A stretch of 64,000 nucleotides of DNA from Haliea sp040221975 (GTDB lineage Bacteria; Pseudomonadota; Gammaproteobacteria; Pseudomonadales; Halieaceae), in the NCBI GenBank assembly GCA_040221975.1, contig JAVJWR010000029.1, positions 127,940 to 191,939 on the forward strand. Direction: 5' to 3'. Shown one piece after another: positions 28,790-38,579 of this stretch; positions within the stretch are counted from its first letter, which is position 1; each line of letters opens with the position of its first letter. Both the position numbers and the translations under genes were made by a program. Under the pieces are notes generated by a model. It worked only from the letters and a program-made list of their open reading frames with translations, did no database searches and had not been told where the DNA came from.

Positions 28790-29062
28790 TATCACGGTTG
28801 ATAACTCGAACAGACCGTTGTAGTTCGTTCATAAGCTCGCGACACAGCGGAATATATCTCGATATAGCGCCCGGTGCTCGAGTTCGGTAAGCCAGACTGG
28901 GACAGCGTTAAACCAGGAGGTGCTGGTCGGCTTGAAGTGAGTGTGGATGCACGGCCGGCTAGCCACTCACGCGGAGATCTGTTTGGTCTGGTAGGGACTG
29001 AGATTGTCAAACAAAAAATGCAGCTTCTGGTGCTTGGGCCTATGCTGGCTGAGGCGCTTTAG
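28790..29062 (-). pseudogene. IS630 family transposase remnant (C-terminal part)
   Basis: On the minus strand one frame reads KLHFLFDNLSPYQTKQISA, stop, then CIHTHFKPTSTSWFNAVPVW, LTELEHRALYRDIFRCVASL, stop. This follows the order of the IS630/Tc1-mariner transposase C-terminus: the second DDE aspartate in DN, then a HFTPTSxSWLN-like motif and the GVF-like segment. In-frame stops show it is dead. Terminal repeats were not identified. Confidence 0.65.
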
Positions 29063-29483
29063 AGAGGTCAGATAAGCCTTCGATCGTCATCTCTGCACCA
29101 GTCGACTAAAGATCTCATCCGTCAGAGTAATAAAGGCCGCACAAAACTCAGCTGGTCCGTTACGTCTTCAATCGTATGTGCGACGCCCTTGTGCGCGCCA
29201 CCGCAAGCGAGAGGTTGGGCTGGATGCGATCGAGTATGTGAATTATGGATTTCCCATCGAAAAAATGTATCAACGCATTGTCCGGCGGTTTCATATGTGC
29301 GTAACAGCTTCATGTATTAATATTATCTGAATGAAGCACTATTACATGTTGGCAATATCCATCATTTGTTGGGAAAGATCTGGCAGGCTAGCATGCTGCA
29401 ACTCTGTATCTTGACAACGAGAAAAGCAGGACGGGATCGCGTGAATGAAAGAGCAATGAAAAGTCTAGCCGAAGGGTCTGTGT

Positions 29484-30062
29484 GTGCTGGAAACTGTGTT
29501 ACTGGCCATCGCACCTCTGGGGGTATTGGTATCGGATATTAACAACACGGCGGTGGTGGAAGCCTTAGTAGATGGAGCGGTGAAACTGTAGATGGACCGG
29601 CATCACAATCCGTCGGGAGTGGTGGCGGTGATGCAGCAGTTGGAGTGGGGCCAGCTGGATCTGAATGTGGACGTCTACCAATATCTGGAGAACTTTTATA
29701 TTGAAGATAGTTGGCCCGGTCGGCCGGCTACCCTTTGTCACATCCTCACCCAGACCAAGGGCTTTCAGGACTGAGGCCTGGGGTATCTCATCATTAACGA
29801 TGTCGAGCGAATCATCCCGCTAGCGGACTCAATGAAATGCTACCAACCGGAACGGGCTAATCAGACGGGCAAGCACGTTGCGTACTTTAACTGGGCCACT
29901 GCACTGGCGGGCTTGATAGTCGCCACTGTCTCTGGGCTGGATTTCCACTCCTACGTTCAAGCGCACATTTTCAATGTGCTGGGCTTACAGTGTTCCCCTT
30001 TCGTTGAATCTCTACCTGCGGGCGTAGCTGAGCGCTTTCACCGGCATCAGGCTTTACTTTGA
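29484..30062 (+). pseudogene. Beta-lactamase-type serine hydrolase pseudogene
   Basis: One frame keeps homology to the intact serine hydrolase at 13644: VEALVDGAVKL, stop (29589), MDRHHNPSGVVAVM, QLEWGQLDLNVDVYQYLE, LCHILTQTKGFQD, stop (29772), then GLGYLIINDVERI and YFNWATALAGLIVATVSGLD. Compared with that gene, about 40 residues including the SxxK nucleophile segment are missing between VAVM and QLEWG. The tyrosine motif is YFN. Two stops and the deletion make it non-functional. An N-terminal hydrophobic stretch (VLLAIAPLGVLV) looks like a former signal peptide. Confidence 0.65.
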
Positions 30063-30462
30063 CGAGCCTCATATTTCTTGGTGATGAAGGATCAAGGGAA
30101 AATACTATCGGTTTGTTGCGGAAGTATTTTCCAAAGAATAACGAAACGAGTAGATTTACCCACCACGAGCAACACTCCATCGTCTGGAAGACGGACATAA
30201 TCACGCAGATCGGCAGGATTTTTGATATCCTGTGAAATTCCTTACACCCGACGCGTTTGACTCCAGTCAGCATCATGCTGCTCTGTGTCCACTTGATCAT
30301 TGAGACCGAGACGCAGAGAATATTACTGACGCTCAATATTTTTCCACCAAAAATAATCAGGGTTTAGATCTTACGATGTGCACGATACCTATGCCTTTGA
30401 TGGCGGGTAGAGCGGGCATTCGTGTTTTTGCATCTGCTTGTGTGCATTTTTTGGGGAGCTTT
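30063..30462. other. Leader region of the TonB receptor, no gene seen
   Basis: About 400 bp, AT-rich, between the dead serine hydrolase and the TonB receptor. It may include more of the decayed hydrolase, but I could not align it. The receptor promoter presumably lies here; no clear -35/-10 pair is visible. Confidence 0.3.
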
Positions 30463-32637
30463 ATGATAGATAATAGAGGTAATTGCCACGACAGGAGTCT
30501 GGATAAAGTCGGCTCAATTTCCATGTTGCTACTCACGTTGTCTGTGATGGTAGGTGATGGCCATGCGCAGGAACAGAAATCGGAGATGACCCTGGAGGAG
30601 GTCATCGTAACAGCGCAGAAACGAGAGCAACGGCTTCTAGACGTGCCGATAGCAATAAGTGTGTTGAGCGATCGCCTTATCAGGGATGCGCGGATAGAAG
30701 ATCTCAGCGACGTCGCGATGCTAACGCCCAATTTGGAAATCGGAAACTCCATTGGGCGCCAGACCAGCATCGTCTCGATGCGGGGTGTAAACCCCGGACT
30801 TTTTGGCTCACCCACTGTCCTTGTCTACCAGGATGGCTTCACAATGGGAGATACACGGATCAAGAACAATAGTACCTTGTTCGATCTGGAGCGTATCGAG
30901 GTGTTGAAAGGGCCTCAGGCTACACTCTATGGGCGAAATTCACTTGGCGGCGTTATCCACTACATAACCAGGAAGCCCAGCAGTGAATTCGAGGGATTCC
31001 TCGAGGCTAGTTATGGCAACTACGATGACACCGATCTGGCCGTATCCCTTACTGGCCCACTGGTAGAGGACCGACTGGGCTACCGCCTGACTGTTGGTTA
31101 CCAGCAACACGAAGGGTACTGGGACAATCGACTTACCGGCGAGAAAAATGTAAACGATGAGCAGGATGCGAATGTCCGACTCAACCTGTTTTATACTCCT
31201 AACGAACGCTTTTCAGTTGATCTCAGCCTCGATTATTCTGAAAGTGATGATAATTGTGGTGATTGTCCTAATTTTGCCAACACATTTGACGCGGATAATC
31301 CAATGGGTTTGGGTGCCGGCACTGTGGATACTAATGAGTACGTCCAAACGGTCAACCAGGATTCTCTCGGGTTATTCAAGCGGGACGTAGCTCAGGCAGT
31401 CGTGACAGCAGAATACGAAATGGAAAATGCGATTCTCACGAGCATCAGCGGTTACGGCTATATGGATTCTAACTTGGTTGCTGACATCAACCGGTTACCA
31501 GGCCCATCCATTTTCGGGCCTCTGTCAGTCGAAGCCTTCGATCTGGTGATCGACCTCAAAGTGTTCAGTCAGGAGCTACGTTTAGCCTCAGCTGGCAATA
31601 CCCGCTTTGAGTGGCTGCTGGGTGGGTACTATTTCCAGGATGAAAGCACACGGTCCCTGGATGTCTTGTTGACGCCACCACAAGATGCACAACTCGGCCA
31701 ACCAAATTTCTCCAACGCCAGTTCGGATACCGAAAATGTCGCTTTGTTCTTCGATGGGTCCTACGATTTAAATGAGAAATGGACGATTGGATTCGGTCTC
31801 CGCTATGATCGAGAAACCAAAGAGAGAAACGATGTCATTGGTGGTATTCAACAGTCGAAGACCGTAGATGAATGGCTCCCAAAATTTACAATGTCATATA
31901 AACCTTCGGACGCCGTCAACTGGTACTTGACGGTGAGTAGCGGATACAAGGCGGGGGGATTCAACACGCCTTCGGCACCGATAGATGAATATAGTCCAGA
32001 ATATTTGGAAAACTACGAGCTGGGATTTAAGGGGCTTCTGTGGGGCGGTCTGGCCCGGCTCGAGACCGCGGTTTTTTATATGCAGTGGTCAGATCAGCAG
32101 ATCAATAGAACGACCCAGCTTGAGAATTATGTAGATAACGCAGCGAAGAGCACAATTAGTGGCTTTGAAGCGGCGATTTCTGTGAAACCGATGGATGGTC
32201 TCGAATTTACTGCGTCAGCAGCATATCTTGACGCCGAATTCGACGAATATCTGGATTCGACGTCTGTGCCTGACTATTTTGGTCTGGATCCAGATTACTC
32301 AGGCAATGATATTTTAATGACACCGAATATAGTACTTGCGATGTCGGGCCAGTATACCCTTGATCTGGTTGATGGCTGGAACATGAAAACTCGTGCGGAT
32401 GCCCGCTATACGGGTGATCGCAACTTCCATGCATCAGGTGCGCTGCCCCAGGACAGTTACAATTTGGTTAATCTCTATATGGGTGTAGAACGGGAATCAT
32501 TGGAGCTTGGTTTCTACGCCGATAATGTATTTGACGAGGGATACCATACGTTTGGGGTTCTAGAGGCTGGCGGGCCACCTTTTCTGTGGACTGCTGCCCC
32601 TCGCACATATGGAATCAAAGCGAGTCTCAGATTTTAG
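30463..32637 (+). CDS. TonB-dependent receptor
   Basis: A 724-residue outer membrane active transporter. The ATG at 30463 has GGGGAG five bases upstream and is followed by a signal peptide ending near GHAQEQ. A TonB box-like LEEVIVTAQKREQ comes next. The plug domain includes RIEVLKGPQATLYGRNSLGG, and the barrel ends IKASLRF with a terminal Phe. It belongs to the large Halieaceae/sphingomonad-type receptor class with varied organic substrates. Its place beside the D-amino acid genes suggests uptake of the island's substrate. Confidence 0.9.
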   Translation: MIDNRGNCHDRSLDKVGSISMLLLTLSVMVGDGHAQEQKSEMTLEEVIVTAQKREQRLLDVPIAISVLSDRLIRDARIEDLSDVAMLTPNLEIGNSIGRQTSIVSMRGVNPGLFGSPTVLVYQDGFTMGDTRIKNNSTLFDLERIEVLKGPQATLYGRNSLGGVIHYITRKPSSEFEGFLEASYGNYDDTDLAVSLTGPLVEDRLGYRLTVGYQQHEGYWDNRLTGEKNVNDEQDANVRLNLFYTPNERFSVDLSLDYSESDDNCGDCPNFANTFDADNPMGLGAGTVDTNEYVQTVNQDSLGLFKRDVAQAVVTAEYEMENAILTSISGYGYMDSNLVADINRLPGPSIFGPLSVEAFDLVIDLKVFSQELRLASAGNTRFEWLLGGYYFQDESTRSLDVLLTPPQDAQLGQPNFSNASSDTENVALFFDGSYDLNEKWTIGFGLRYDRETKERNDVIGGIQQSKTVDEWLPKFTMSYKPSDAVNWYLTVSSGYKAGGFNTPSAPIDEYSPEYLENYELGFKGLLWGGLARLETAVFYMQWSDQQINRTTQLENYVDNAAKSTISGFEAAISVKPMDGLEFTASAAYLDAEFDEYLDSTSVPDYFGLDPDYSGNDILMTPNIVLAMSGQYTLDLVDGWNMKTRADARYTGDRNFHASGALPQDSYNLVNLYMGVERESLELGFYADNVFDEGYHTFGVLEAGGPPFLWTAAPRTYGIKASLRF

Positions 32638-32809
32638 AATTTCCTGTTCTGATTTTACCTGATCTCGTGGGTTTATACGCTTTCTCAGGCACTTGTGTGA
32701 TCTGGAGTCAATCGGGGTGAAGGAGCCCCATTTTTTCGCGTTTGTATGTTGGCAAACAGGAGTATCCACTTCCGCGATCGCGGCTGAATTGCACACCAAT
32801 GCCAATGCT

Positions 32810-33141
32810 CGCATCCTACAGTAGTTCGTAAAGTACAGTGTCAGTGATCTTCGCGTCACCGTTGTACTCCTACCAGCACCGATAGAGTATGCGGCTGGAG
32901 ATCAGGATCGACTACTCACCGAAGCGATTCACGATCTTTTCCATCAAGTCGTTGCGCCGGTCTGCTTTGGTATTCTGTATGCCCCCCAGTCATAAAGAAT
33001 CAGCCATTCTGTCTTCAGTAAATGAAAAAGGTTCTTTGGGTCGAGGTCAATACGTAGCGCTTCGAATAGCCGCGTCCGGCGCAGGTAACAGATCAAAAAA
33101 TCCACTGGTAGGTCGATCCGCCAATCGCACCGGTTAGCCAA
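32810..33141 (-). pseudogene. IS21 family IstB ATPase remnant
   Basis: The minus strand reads VDFLICYLRRTRLFEALRID and LLKTEWLILYDWG, matching the IstB segment leading to its Walker B (LILDDWG). After a frame change it continues TKADRRNDLMEKIVNRFGE, stop, and later YNGDAKITDTVLYELL. Several stops and shifts show decay, and no IstA partner is seen. Together with the flanking spacers this accounts for most of the 604-bp gap between the TonB receptor and the CocE hydrolase. Confidence 0.7.
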
Positions 33142-33241
33142 GTCTTTCTGTGGCCGGCCGGGACGGTGGGGCAGACGGCTAGGAGCCTCCGTTTCTCACT
33201 CATCGCGCATACGGGGCTTTTCTAGCCCCTGGGCATGGCAG

Positions 33242-35233
33242 CTATTTGCTGGTATCTACCGGTAGGCTAATGTGGGACGGAAATGTTTCGTTGCGAAAAA
33301 CGCTGTGGGTAGTGGAAATGAAATCTCCCTCTTCGGCTTTATAAATGTTGTCCACGTAGGATTGAGGGTTGCGGTCGATCAACGGGAACCAGGTGCTTTG
33401 CACCTGTACCATGATGCGGTGTCCCTTGCGGAAGGTGTGATGACGGTCCCGCAAGCTGATTTCGTAGGGCGTGATCTCCCCCTCAATCAGGGGCTCGGGT
33501 TCCCAGAAACTGTTCCGGTAGCGTGCCCGGAAGACCTCGCCGGCAACCATGAACTGAAATCCTCCCATATAGGGTTCCGCTTCATACTCTTGCGGATAGA
33601 CGTCGATCAGTTTCACCACCCAATCTGCAGCGGTACCGGTGGTGGCGGCGAACAAGTGAGCTACCGGGTCACCGGTGATGGTGATGTCCCCCGTCAGATC
33701 CTCACTGATGTAGGTTAATACATCGGGTCGACCATTGGCGAGGCGTTGGTCCTCTAATTGCCATTCTGCCCAACCAGCGTACTTGATTGGGCGGTTGCGG
33801 TAGGGTACCGGATTTGCTGGGTCGGAAATGTAATCATCCTTGGCCTCGTTGCCGGACTCAGTGGGAGCTTGGAAGGACAGGTGACCATCCGCTTGTAGAT
33901 AGAGGTTCCGCCTGATGATAGTGTCCGGCGGCCACTGGTCGTAGGATTCCCACTGATTTGCGCCGGTACGAAATATTTTTGCTTCCGGTAGGTCAATGGT
34001 GCCCTTCTCTTTAAGCCAGTATGCAAACCACGGCGCGTGGATTTCGTTACGAAAGTACTGGGCGGTATTACTGTCAAAATCGATCGCTCCGATCCCGCGC
34101 CCGGTGGGATCGAAGGTCCATCCTCCGTGGTACCACGGTCCGACCACCAGGTAGTTAAGGCCGTGCTCATCCATTGACTCGTATTTGTGGTACACCTGCA
34201 TCGGTCCATAAAAGTCCTCTGCATCGTACCATCCCAGTACATTCAAAGTCGGAACGGTCACCGGCTGGATATACGGTAGTACTCCGCACATTTTCTTCAG
34301 CCAGAAGTCGTGCTGGTTCGGGTACCTGGAAAATGCATTCCAGGTCTTCGCCTTGCCCTGGAAAATGGTTTTGTTGACGTTGGATAGTGCACCTAACGCC
34401 AGGAAGGATTCGTAGTGATCGTAGAACTCAGGCAGGCCGCCCCCTTTCATCAAGCCCGCTTCCATGCCGGAAATCCAGCCGAATGCGTACTCGAGACGAA
34501 AAGCGCCATTGTGATGCCAGTCATCGCCGACAAACATGTCGGCACAGGTCGCTTGAGGAGAGGCTGCCCTGAGCGCGGGGTGGGGATCGATCAGGGCGCG
34601 AGTGGTGAGAAATCCGCCGTAGGAAATACCTAAGGTGCCGACCCTGCCATTGTGGTTTTCTAGGTTGTTTATCAGCCACTCGATGGTGTCGTAGGCATCG
34701 GTGGATTCATCTGTAGAATTCGGTATTGACCTGTCGCGCACAGGACCGAGGGTTACGTACTCCCCGTCGGACTGGCCCCTGCCCCGTGTATCCTGGAACA
34801 CGAAAATGTAGCCCTCTGCCACCAGTTCCGGGAACTGACGGAGATGTGCGGTGTACCCATCTGGAGTGTGGTTCAGCAGGTAGGGCGTGCGATAGAGAAT
34901 AATAGGTAAGTCTTCTTGTTGATTGTGCGGGCGGTAGATTTCTGTATGTAATTCCACGCCGTCACGCATGGGAAGGCGCGCGACTTCCCTAGATAAAACC
35001 TTGGTGAAGTCGGGGCCGCCATCTCGATCGATTCGCCCCGTAGCCCAGTACGTATTGTTAATCGAGGCGTACTGGCGATCCATTGGGTTCTTAAAGTCGT
35101 GTTCGGAGTTAACCGCGACAGCTGCAGTTGCTTTTCCCGTGGTCGTCACCACTTTGACTTGCTCTAGCGTCTGTTCAAAAACGATCAGCAAAAGAGAAAC
35201 CACTACTGCGAATAGAAATATATTTTTCACCAT
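33242..35233 (-). CDS. CocE/NonD family (peptidase S15-like) hydrolase
   Basis: A 663-residue alpha/beta hydrolase with a C-terminal jelly-roll domain. The nucleophile is Ser204 in GISYGG, with the acid in GWYDAEDFY and the histidine in GPWYHGGW. An N-terminal hydrophobic helix (residues 3-19) is a signal peptide or anchor. Relatives are X-Pro dipeptidyl peptidases, cocaine esterase and alpha-amino acid ester hydrolases that act on beta-lactams. GGGAG lies four bases before the ATG. Standing alone on the minus strand, it could process esters or amides of amino acids in the periplasm. Confidence 0.88.
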   Translation of the reverse strand: MVKNIFLFAVVVSLLLIVFEQTLEQVKVVTTTGKATAAVAVNSEHDFKNPMDRQYASINNTYWATGRIDRDGGPDFTKVLSREVARLPMRDGVELHTEIYRPHNQQEDLPIILYRTPYLLNHTPDGYTAHLRQFPELVAEGYIFVFQDTRGRGQSDGEYVTLGPVRDRSIPNSTDESTDAYDTIEWLINNLENHNGRVGTLGISYGGFLTTRALIDPHPALRAASPQATCADMFVGDDWHHNGAFRLEYAFGWISGMEAGLMKGGGLPEFYDHYESFLALGALSNVNKTIFQGKAKTWNAFSRYPNQHDFWLKKMCGVLPYIQPVTVPTLNVLGWYDAEDFYGPMQVYHKYESMDEHGLNYLVVGPWYHGGWTFDPTGRGIGAIDFDSNTAQYFRNEIHAPWFAYWLKEKGTIDLPEAKIFRTGANQWESYDQWPPDTIIRRNLYLQADGHLSFQAPTESGNEAKDDYISDPANPVPYRNRPIKYAGWAEWQLEDQRLANGRPDVLTYISEDLTGDITITGDPVAHLFAATTGTAADWVVKLIDVYPQEYEAEPYMGGFQFMVAGEVFRARYRNSFWEPEPLIEGEITPYEISLRDRHHTFRKGHRIMVQVQSTWFPLIDRNPQSYVDNIYKAEEGDFISTTHSVFRNETFPSHISLPVDTSK

Positions 35234-35838
35234 GCTTCTCCCGGTACCTGGTTATACTTGAAACTATTTTCTGTAAGCAGAACCCTGGTCGCTTCACCCG
35301 CCTCCGGTTCGGTGGTGGCTTAGTGAGGCTGTCGCCCATGGACACGATCATGCTTCGCTTGACTAGGATGGTCTGATCCATCCGTTTCCGTTCCACATTG
35401 GCCCCGCCGAAAGCGATACTTCTGGCGGTGGTCTCGACCGACGCGAGCAGGCAGGTCGGAAAGCGGCGATAGTCTGGCGCGGACAAAGCCTCGATTGTTG
35501 TGAACGTGACACGCTGCCTTGCATCGTGTTTTTTGCATGCTATGAGGGCTGTTCGCTCTATTTCGAGTTCCGAAACGATATCTTAATTGTTAATGTCTAA
35601 CTTGTCTGGTACGCAATATTCAATCTATGTAATCTGCTTTGTGACAAAATTCGAGTGTCGTCTATTAGACGATGAAAATATGACTGCGGAGATGTTACTG
35701 TAAGGGCGTTGTCCCATAGGAAGTTGGGTGAAGTTCTGTTGGTCCGCAGCCTTTTATGGGAAATTTACCTAAGAAATACAGTAAACGGCGTGCTTTCCTG
35801 GCATGGGTGAGATATGCCTCGGTATGACTTTAGTCTCC
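35234..35838. other. Spacer without recognised gene, 605 bp
   Basis: This lies between the start of the CocE hydrolase and the end of the small membrane protein gene, both on the minus strand. Minus-strand open frames (35175-35486 and 35320-35538) overlap each other, have no good ribosome sites and match nothing I know. The part 35540-35760 is AT-rich and probably holds the CocE promoter. Confidence 0.35.
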
Positions 35839-36033
35839 TCAGCGGTATGGGATCGCCACCACCGCGATGCAGGCCACCGTACCGATAACACCACCCGCGA
35901 GGATGCCCTGCCCGTCGCCATACCCCATGACTCGGGAAAGTCCATACAGAGCCAACGCATTGAAACCCATATTTAACACGAGACCCCAAGCGCGGTAGCG
36001 CATTGGGCCGAGTTCTCTATCGAGAAATTCCAT
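35839..36033 (-). CDS. Small membrane protein downstream of the NRAMP-like transporter
   Basis: A 64-residue protein, MEFLDRELGPMRYRAW at the start, then two hydrophobic segments (about residues 16-37 and 44-62). An excellent ribosome site, AGAGGAGGT, lies six bases before its ATG, and it begins 18 bp after the stop of the NRAMP-like gene, so the two form an operon. I do not recognise a family. The tight linkage suggests an accessory subunit or regulator of the transporter, which is inference. Confidence 0.7.
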   Translation of the reverse strand: MEFLDRELGPMRYRAWGLVLNMGFNALALYGLSRVMGYGDGQGILAGGVIGTVACIAVVAIPYR

Positions 36034-36051
36034 TATCTACCTCCTCTGAAC

Positions 36052-37440
36052 CTAGCCCCAAAGCCCCATGCGGTTTAACACCCACATCAGAGCTACACTG
36101 TTCAACATTGTCACCTGTACAAGAATACCCACGTTCCATCCCCATGATTTGCTGCGATTTTCTCCCATGACCTTTTTATCGTTGAGCAACAGGAAGAAGG
36201 ACCAGCCCACGATATTGTTAGTCAATGACAACATCGCTGCGATCACGATGATAATCAGGACTGGGCTCGGCAGCCAGGCACCTAGCAGGGCAATCTGAGG
36301 CAAAAGGATGCAGGTCTTCCAGCGCCAGGAGCGCACATCCGGGCGCCAGCCAAATATTTCGTGCAGGCCGATGGCGCAGACAATGCTCATCGCTACCGTT
36401 GTGGTCAGTGGTACCATCAGGAAGCCAAACAGGAAGGCATACTTGGCGCCTGTCTCACCCAGCAGGGGTACCAATGCCTTGGAGAGACCGATGGCGGTGG
36501 TGGGCACATCGCCTGCGCTGTGCAACGTGCCGGCAAAAACGCAGATCACCATGAAGGATATCAACAGGAACGGCAAGGCAAAGCCGATGTACACATCTGC
36601 CCGAGCCAGGCGCTCGTGTCGTGGACCCCAGCCCTTGGAAAGACCTGCGTAGTTGAAAAACACCCAGTCCATCACCCCGATTGCCGCCGCCGAGGAGGCG
36701 ATGAACAGGTCGATACCTTGAGCGCCCCGGGGAAGCCAGGGCACAAAGAGACCTTTCAGGGCCGCGCCCCAGTCAATACCTACCACGATAAGGCATGCGG
36801 CGAAGCACAGCAGCATTGCCAGCAGACATAGCTTCATGAAGCATTCTACGTAGTAGACGCCGCGCCCACCGCGACCGTAACTGAGCGCCACCCAGCTGGT
36901 TATAAGACCATAAATCGGCCAGTTCCATTCCCGGGGCCAGTCAACACCCAGCCCCGCGCTGATACTTTCCACCAGTTCGGTCCCCAGCGCTACCTGCCCG
37001 AAATTGAACACGGTTGCGACGCATACCAGCCCCAGGAACGCGGTGAGCACCTTGGCCATGAACCAGCCGTGTTCCCGCTGTTGCAGTTGAATGACCGGAG
37101 TCTGCCCTTTTGCGGTGAAGCGCGCCATGGCCAGCATCATGAATATCCCGGAGCCCATGGCCACGAGGGAGACCCACAAGGTCTTGTAGCCGAATTGAGC
37201 ACCCGAGAGCATTGCAGCAGTGAGGGTCCCCGCGCCTAGGGTCGCCGCAGCGCCCATAAAGCCGGGTCCGCCCAACCTGAAATAACCGGGGATGCGCAGG
37301 GGCAGTGGCTTCTCATCCATCCGCTCCAGGGCCGCTAGCTCGGCATTGAGGCGATCTTCCGGAATAGCTTCGGCCAGGGGGTAGGCGGCTATGCGCTCTC
37401 GTTCCGAGCCGAGCGGGCTTGATTCCACGTCAGTCATCAA
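36052..37440 (-). CDS. NRAMP-like (SLC11-related) membrane transporter with non-canonical metal site
   Basis: A 462-residue inner membrane protein with about 11 membrane segments and an N-terminal cytoplasmic tail of about 50 residues. The overall plan matches NRAMP carriers. Helix 1 reads GPGFMGAAATLGAGTL where the family has DPGN (Gly58 in place of the Asp), and helix 6 reads GVMDWVFFNYAG where MPH is expected (Met257 kept, then Asp-Trp). Loss of the Asp-Asn-His set argues against a classical Mn/Fe transporter. It is co-transcribed with a 64-residue membrane protein. Confidence 0.8.
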   Translation of the reverse strand: MMTDVESSPLGSERERIAAYPLAEAIPEDRLNAELAALERMDEKPLPLRIPGYFRLGGPGFMGAAATLGAGTLTAAMLSGAQFGYKTLWVSLVAMGSGIFMMLAMARFTAKGQTPVIQLQQREHGWFMAKVLTAFLGLVCVATVFNFGQVALGTELVESISAGLGVDWPREWNWPIYGLITSWVALSYGRGGRGVYYVECFMKLCLLAMLLCFAACLIVVGIDWGAALKGLFVPWLPRGAQGIDLFIASSAAAIGVMDWVFFNYAGLSKGWGPRHERLARADVYIGFALPFLLISFMVICVFAGTLHSAGDVPTTAIGLSKALVPLLGETGAKYAFLFGFLMVPLTTTVAMSIVCAIGLHEIFGWRPDVRSWRWKTCILLPQIALLGAWLPSPVLIIIVIAAMLSLTNNIVGWSFFLLLNDKKVMGENRSKSWGWNVGILVQVTMLNSVALMWVLNRMGLWG

Positions 37441-37591
37441 GGATCAGCTCCATGCCAATTTTATAGTCACGCGTGGCACTACAGCGTATCGGATACTTGC
37501 AGCGCAGCCAATATTCAGGGGTATTGCGATTAGTTGAATTACTGCTGCGTAACACCATTTTACGCACCCGGCTGTACGCAACTGCTGAATA

Positions 37592-37696
37592 CGGTCGCAG
37601 GGTTCTACCCAGCTTAAGCGGGAACTCGCGCGTGTGAAGAAGGAACGTGATTTTTTTCGCGAAGCGGCAAGCGGATGGCCGCCGCCTCCTTTGCAA
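37592..37696 (+). pseudogene. IS3 family orfA remnant
   Basis: The frame around 37610 reads QLKRELARVKKERDFFREAA, the leucine-zipper end of an IS3-type OrfA. The N-terminal helix-turn-helix part is missing. The following OrfB frame is reached through a run of seven T at 37651-37657, the sort of slippery site at which IS3 elements shift frame to make the fusion transposase. Confidence 0.6.
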
Positions 37697-38564
37697 AGGA
37701 ATCGTCCTGAGGTACCAGGCGATTCAACGTTGTCGCAGTGAGTTTCCCATCCGCATGATGTGTCGTTGCTTCAAGGTCTCTCCGAGCGGGTATTACGACT
37801 GGGAGGCAAGACGCCCCAGCAACCGGGAGGCGGACAATGAGCGTTTATTGTCGCGTATTCACCAGATCCATGAGGATAGCCGCGGCACGATCCGCGTGCC
37901 ACGCATGCACGAAGATCTGGCGCATGAGAGTGAAACGCCGAGTAAGAAACGTATTGCTCGCTTGATGGTTGCCGCAGGGCTTCAGGGCTGGCCACGGAAA
38001 AAGAATCGAGGTCAGCGAGCGCAACCGACACTTTCACCACCAGGTGTTGAGTACCGGTTAGAGCGTGACTTTAGTGCGCTGGAGCCTGAGACCAAATGTG
38101 TCACCGATATCACGGAGATCTCTACGGGCAAAAACAAGCTTTACCTGTGCGTGGTCGTTGATCTCTTCAGTAACTTGGTGGTTGGCTGGTCAATACATCA
38201 TCGGCAAGATCGACATATGGTGATACGCGCTGTTCAAATGGCTGTGTGGCAGCGCCAGGACGATGGCCTGGTTGAATCCACCCAGTCTCGCAGCGGAGAC
38301 TACCAGCGCTTACTGAAGCTGAACGCCTTGATCTGTTCGATGAGCGCCGTCGGTCACTGCGGTGACAATGCCGCCTGTGAAGGCTTCTTCGGTGTGCGCA
38401 AGCGTGAGCGTGTAAACCGGAGCAAGTACCGGACAAGGGATATCGCCGAATCGGATCTGTTCGATTACATTGAGCGCTTTCATAACCTGCGGAAGCGACG
38501 GAGAGTGGCCAAGCGTGATCTTGAGTATTCAGCCGTTTTAGAACCGTCCGTGGAAGTGGGGTAG
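37647..38564 (+). pseudogene. IS3 family OrfB transposase, catalytically damaged
   Basis: A 305-residue integrase-core protein. The opening MMCRCFKVSPSGYYDWEARR, the first catalytic Asp in VTDITEI and the Glu in DNAACEGFFG are present. The central HSDRGSQYTS-like motif with the second Asp is replaced by VESTQSRSGDYQRLL, apparently by a small deletion, so the enzyme should be dead although the frame is open. OrfA is truncated and no terminal repeats were found. A second IS3 fragment follows directly. Confidence 0.7.
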
Positions 38565-38579
38565 AACCCATCCGATCCA

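Noticed and set aside
29589..29774. Stop codons in the serine hydrolase remnant as recoding (TGA selenocysteine or read-through)
   Set aside because: One stop is TAG, the active-site segment is deleted, and there is no recoding structure visible, so decay is simpler.
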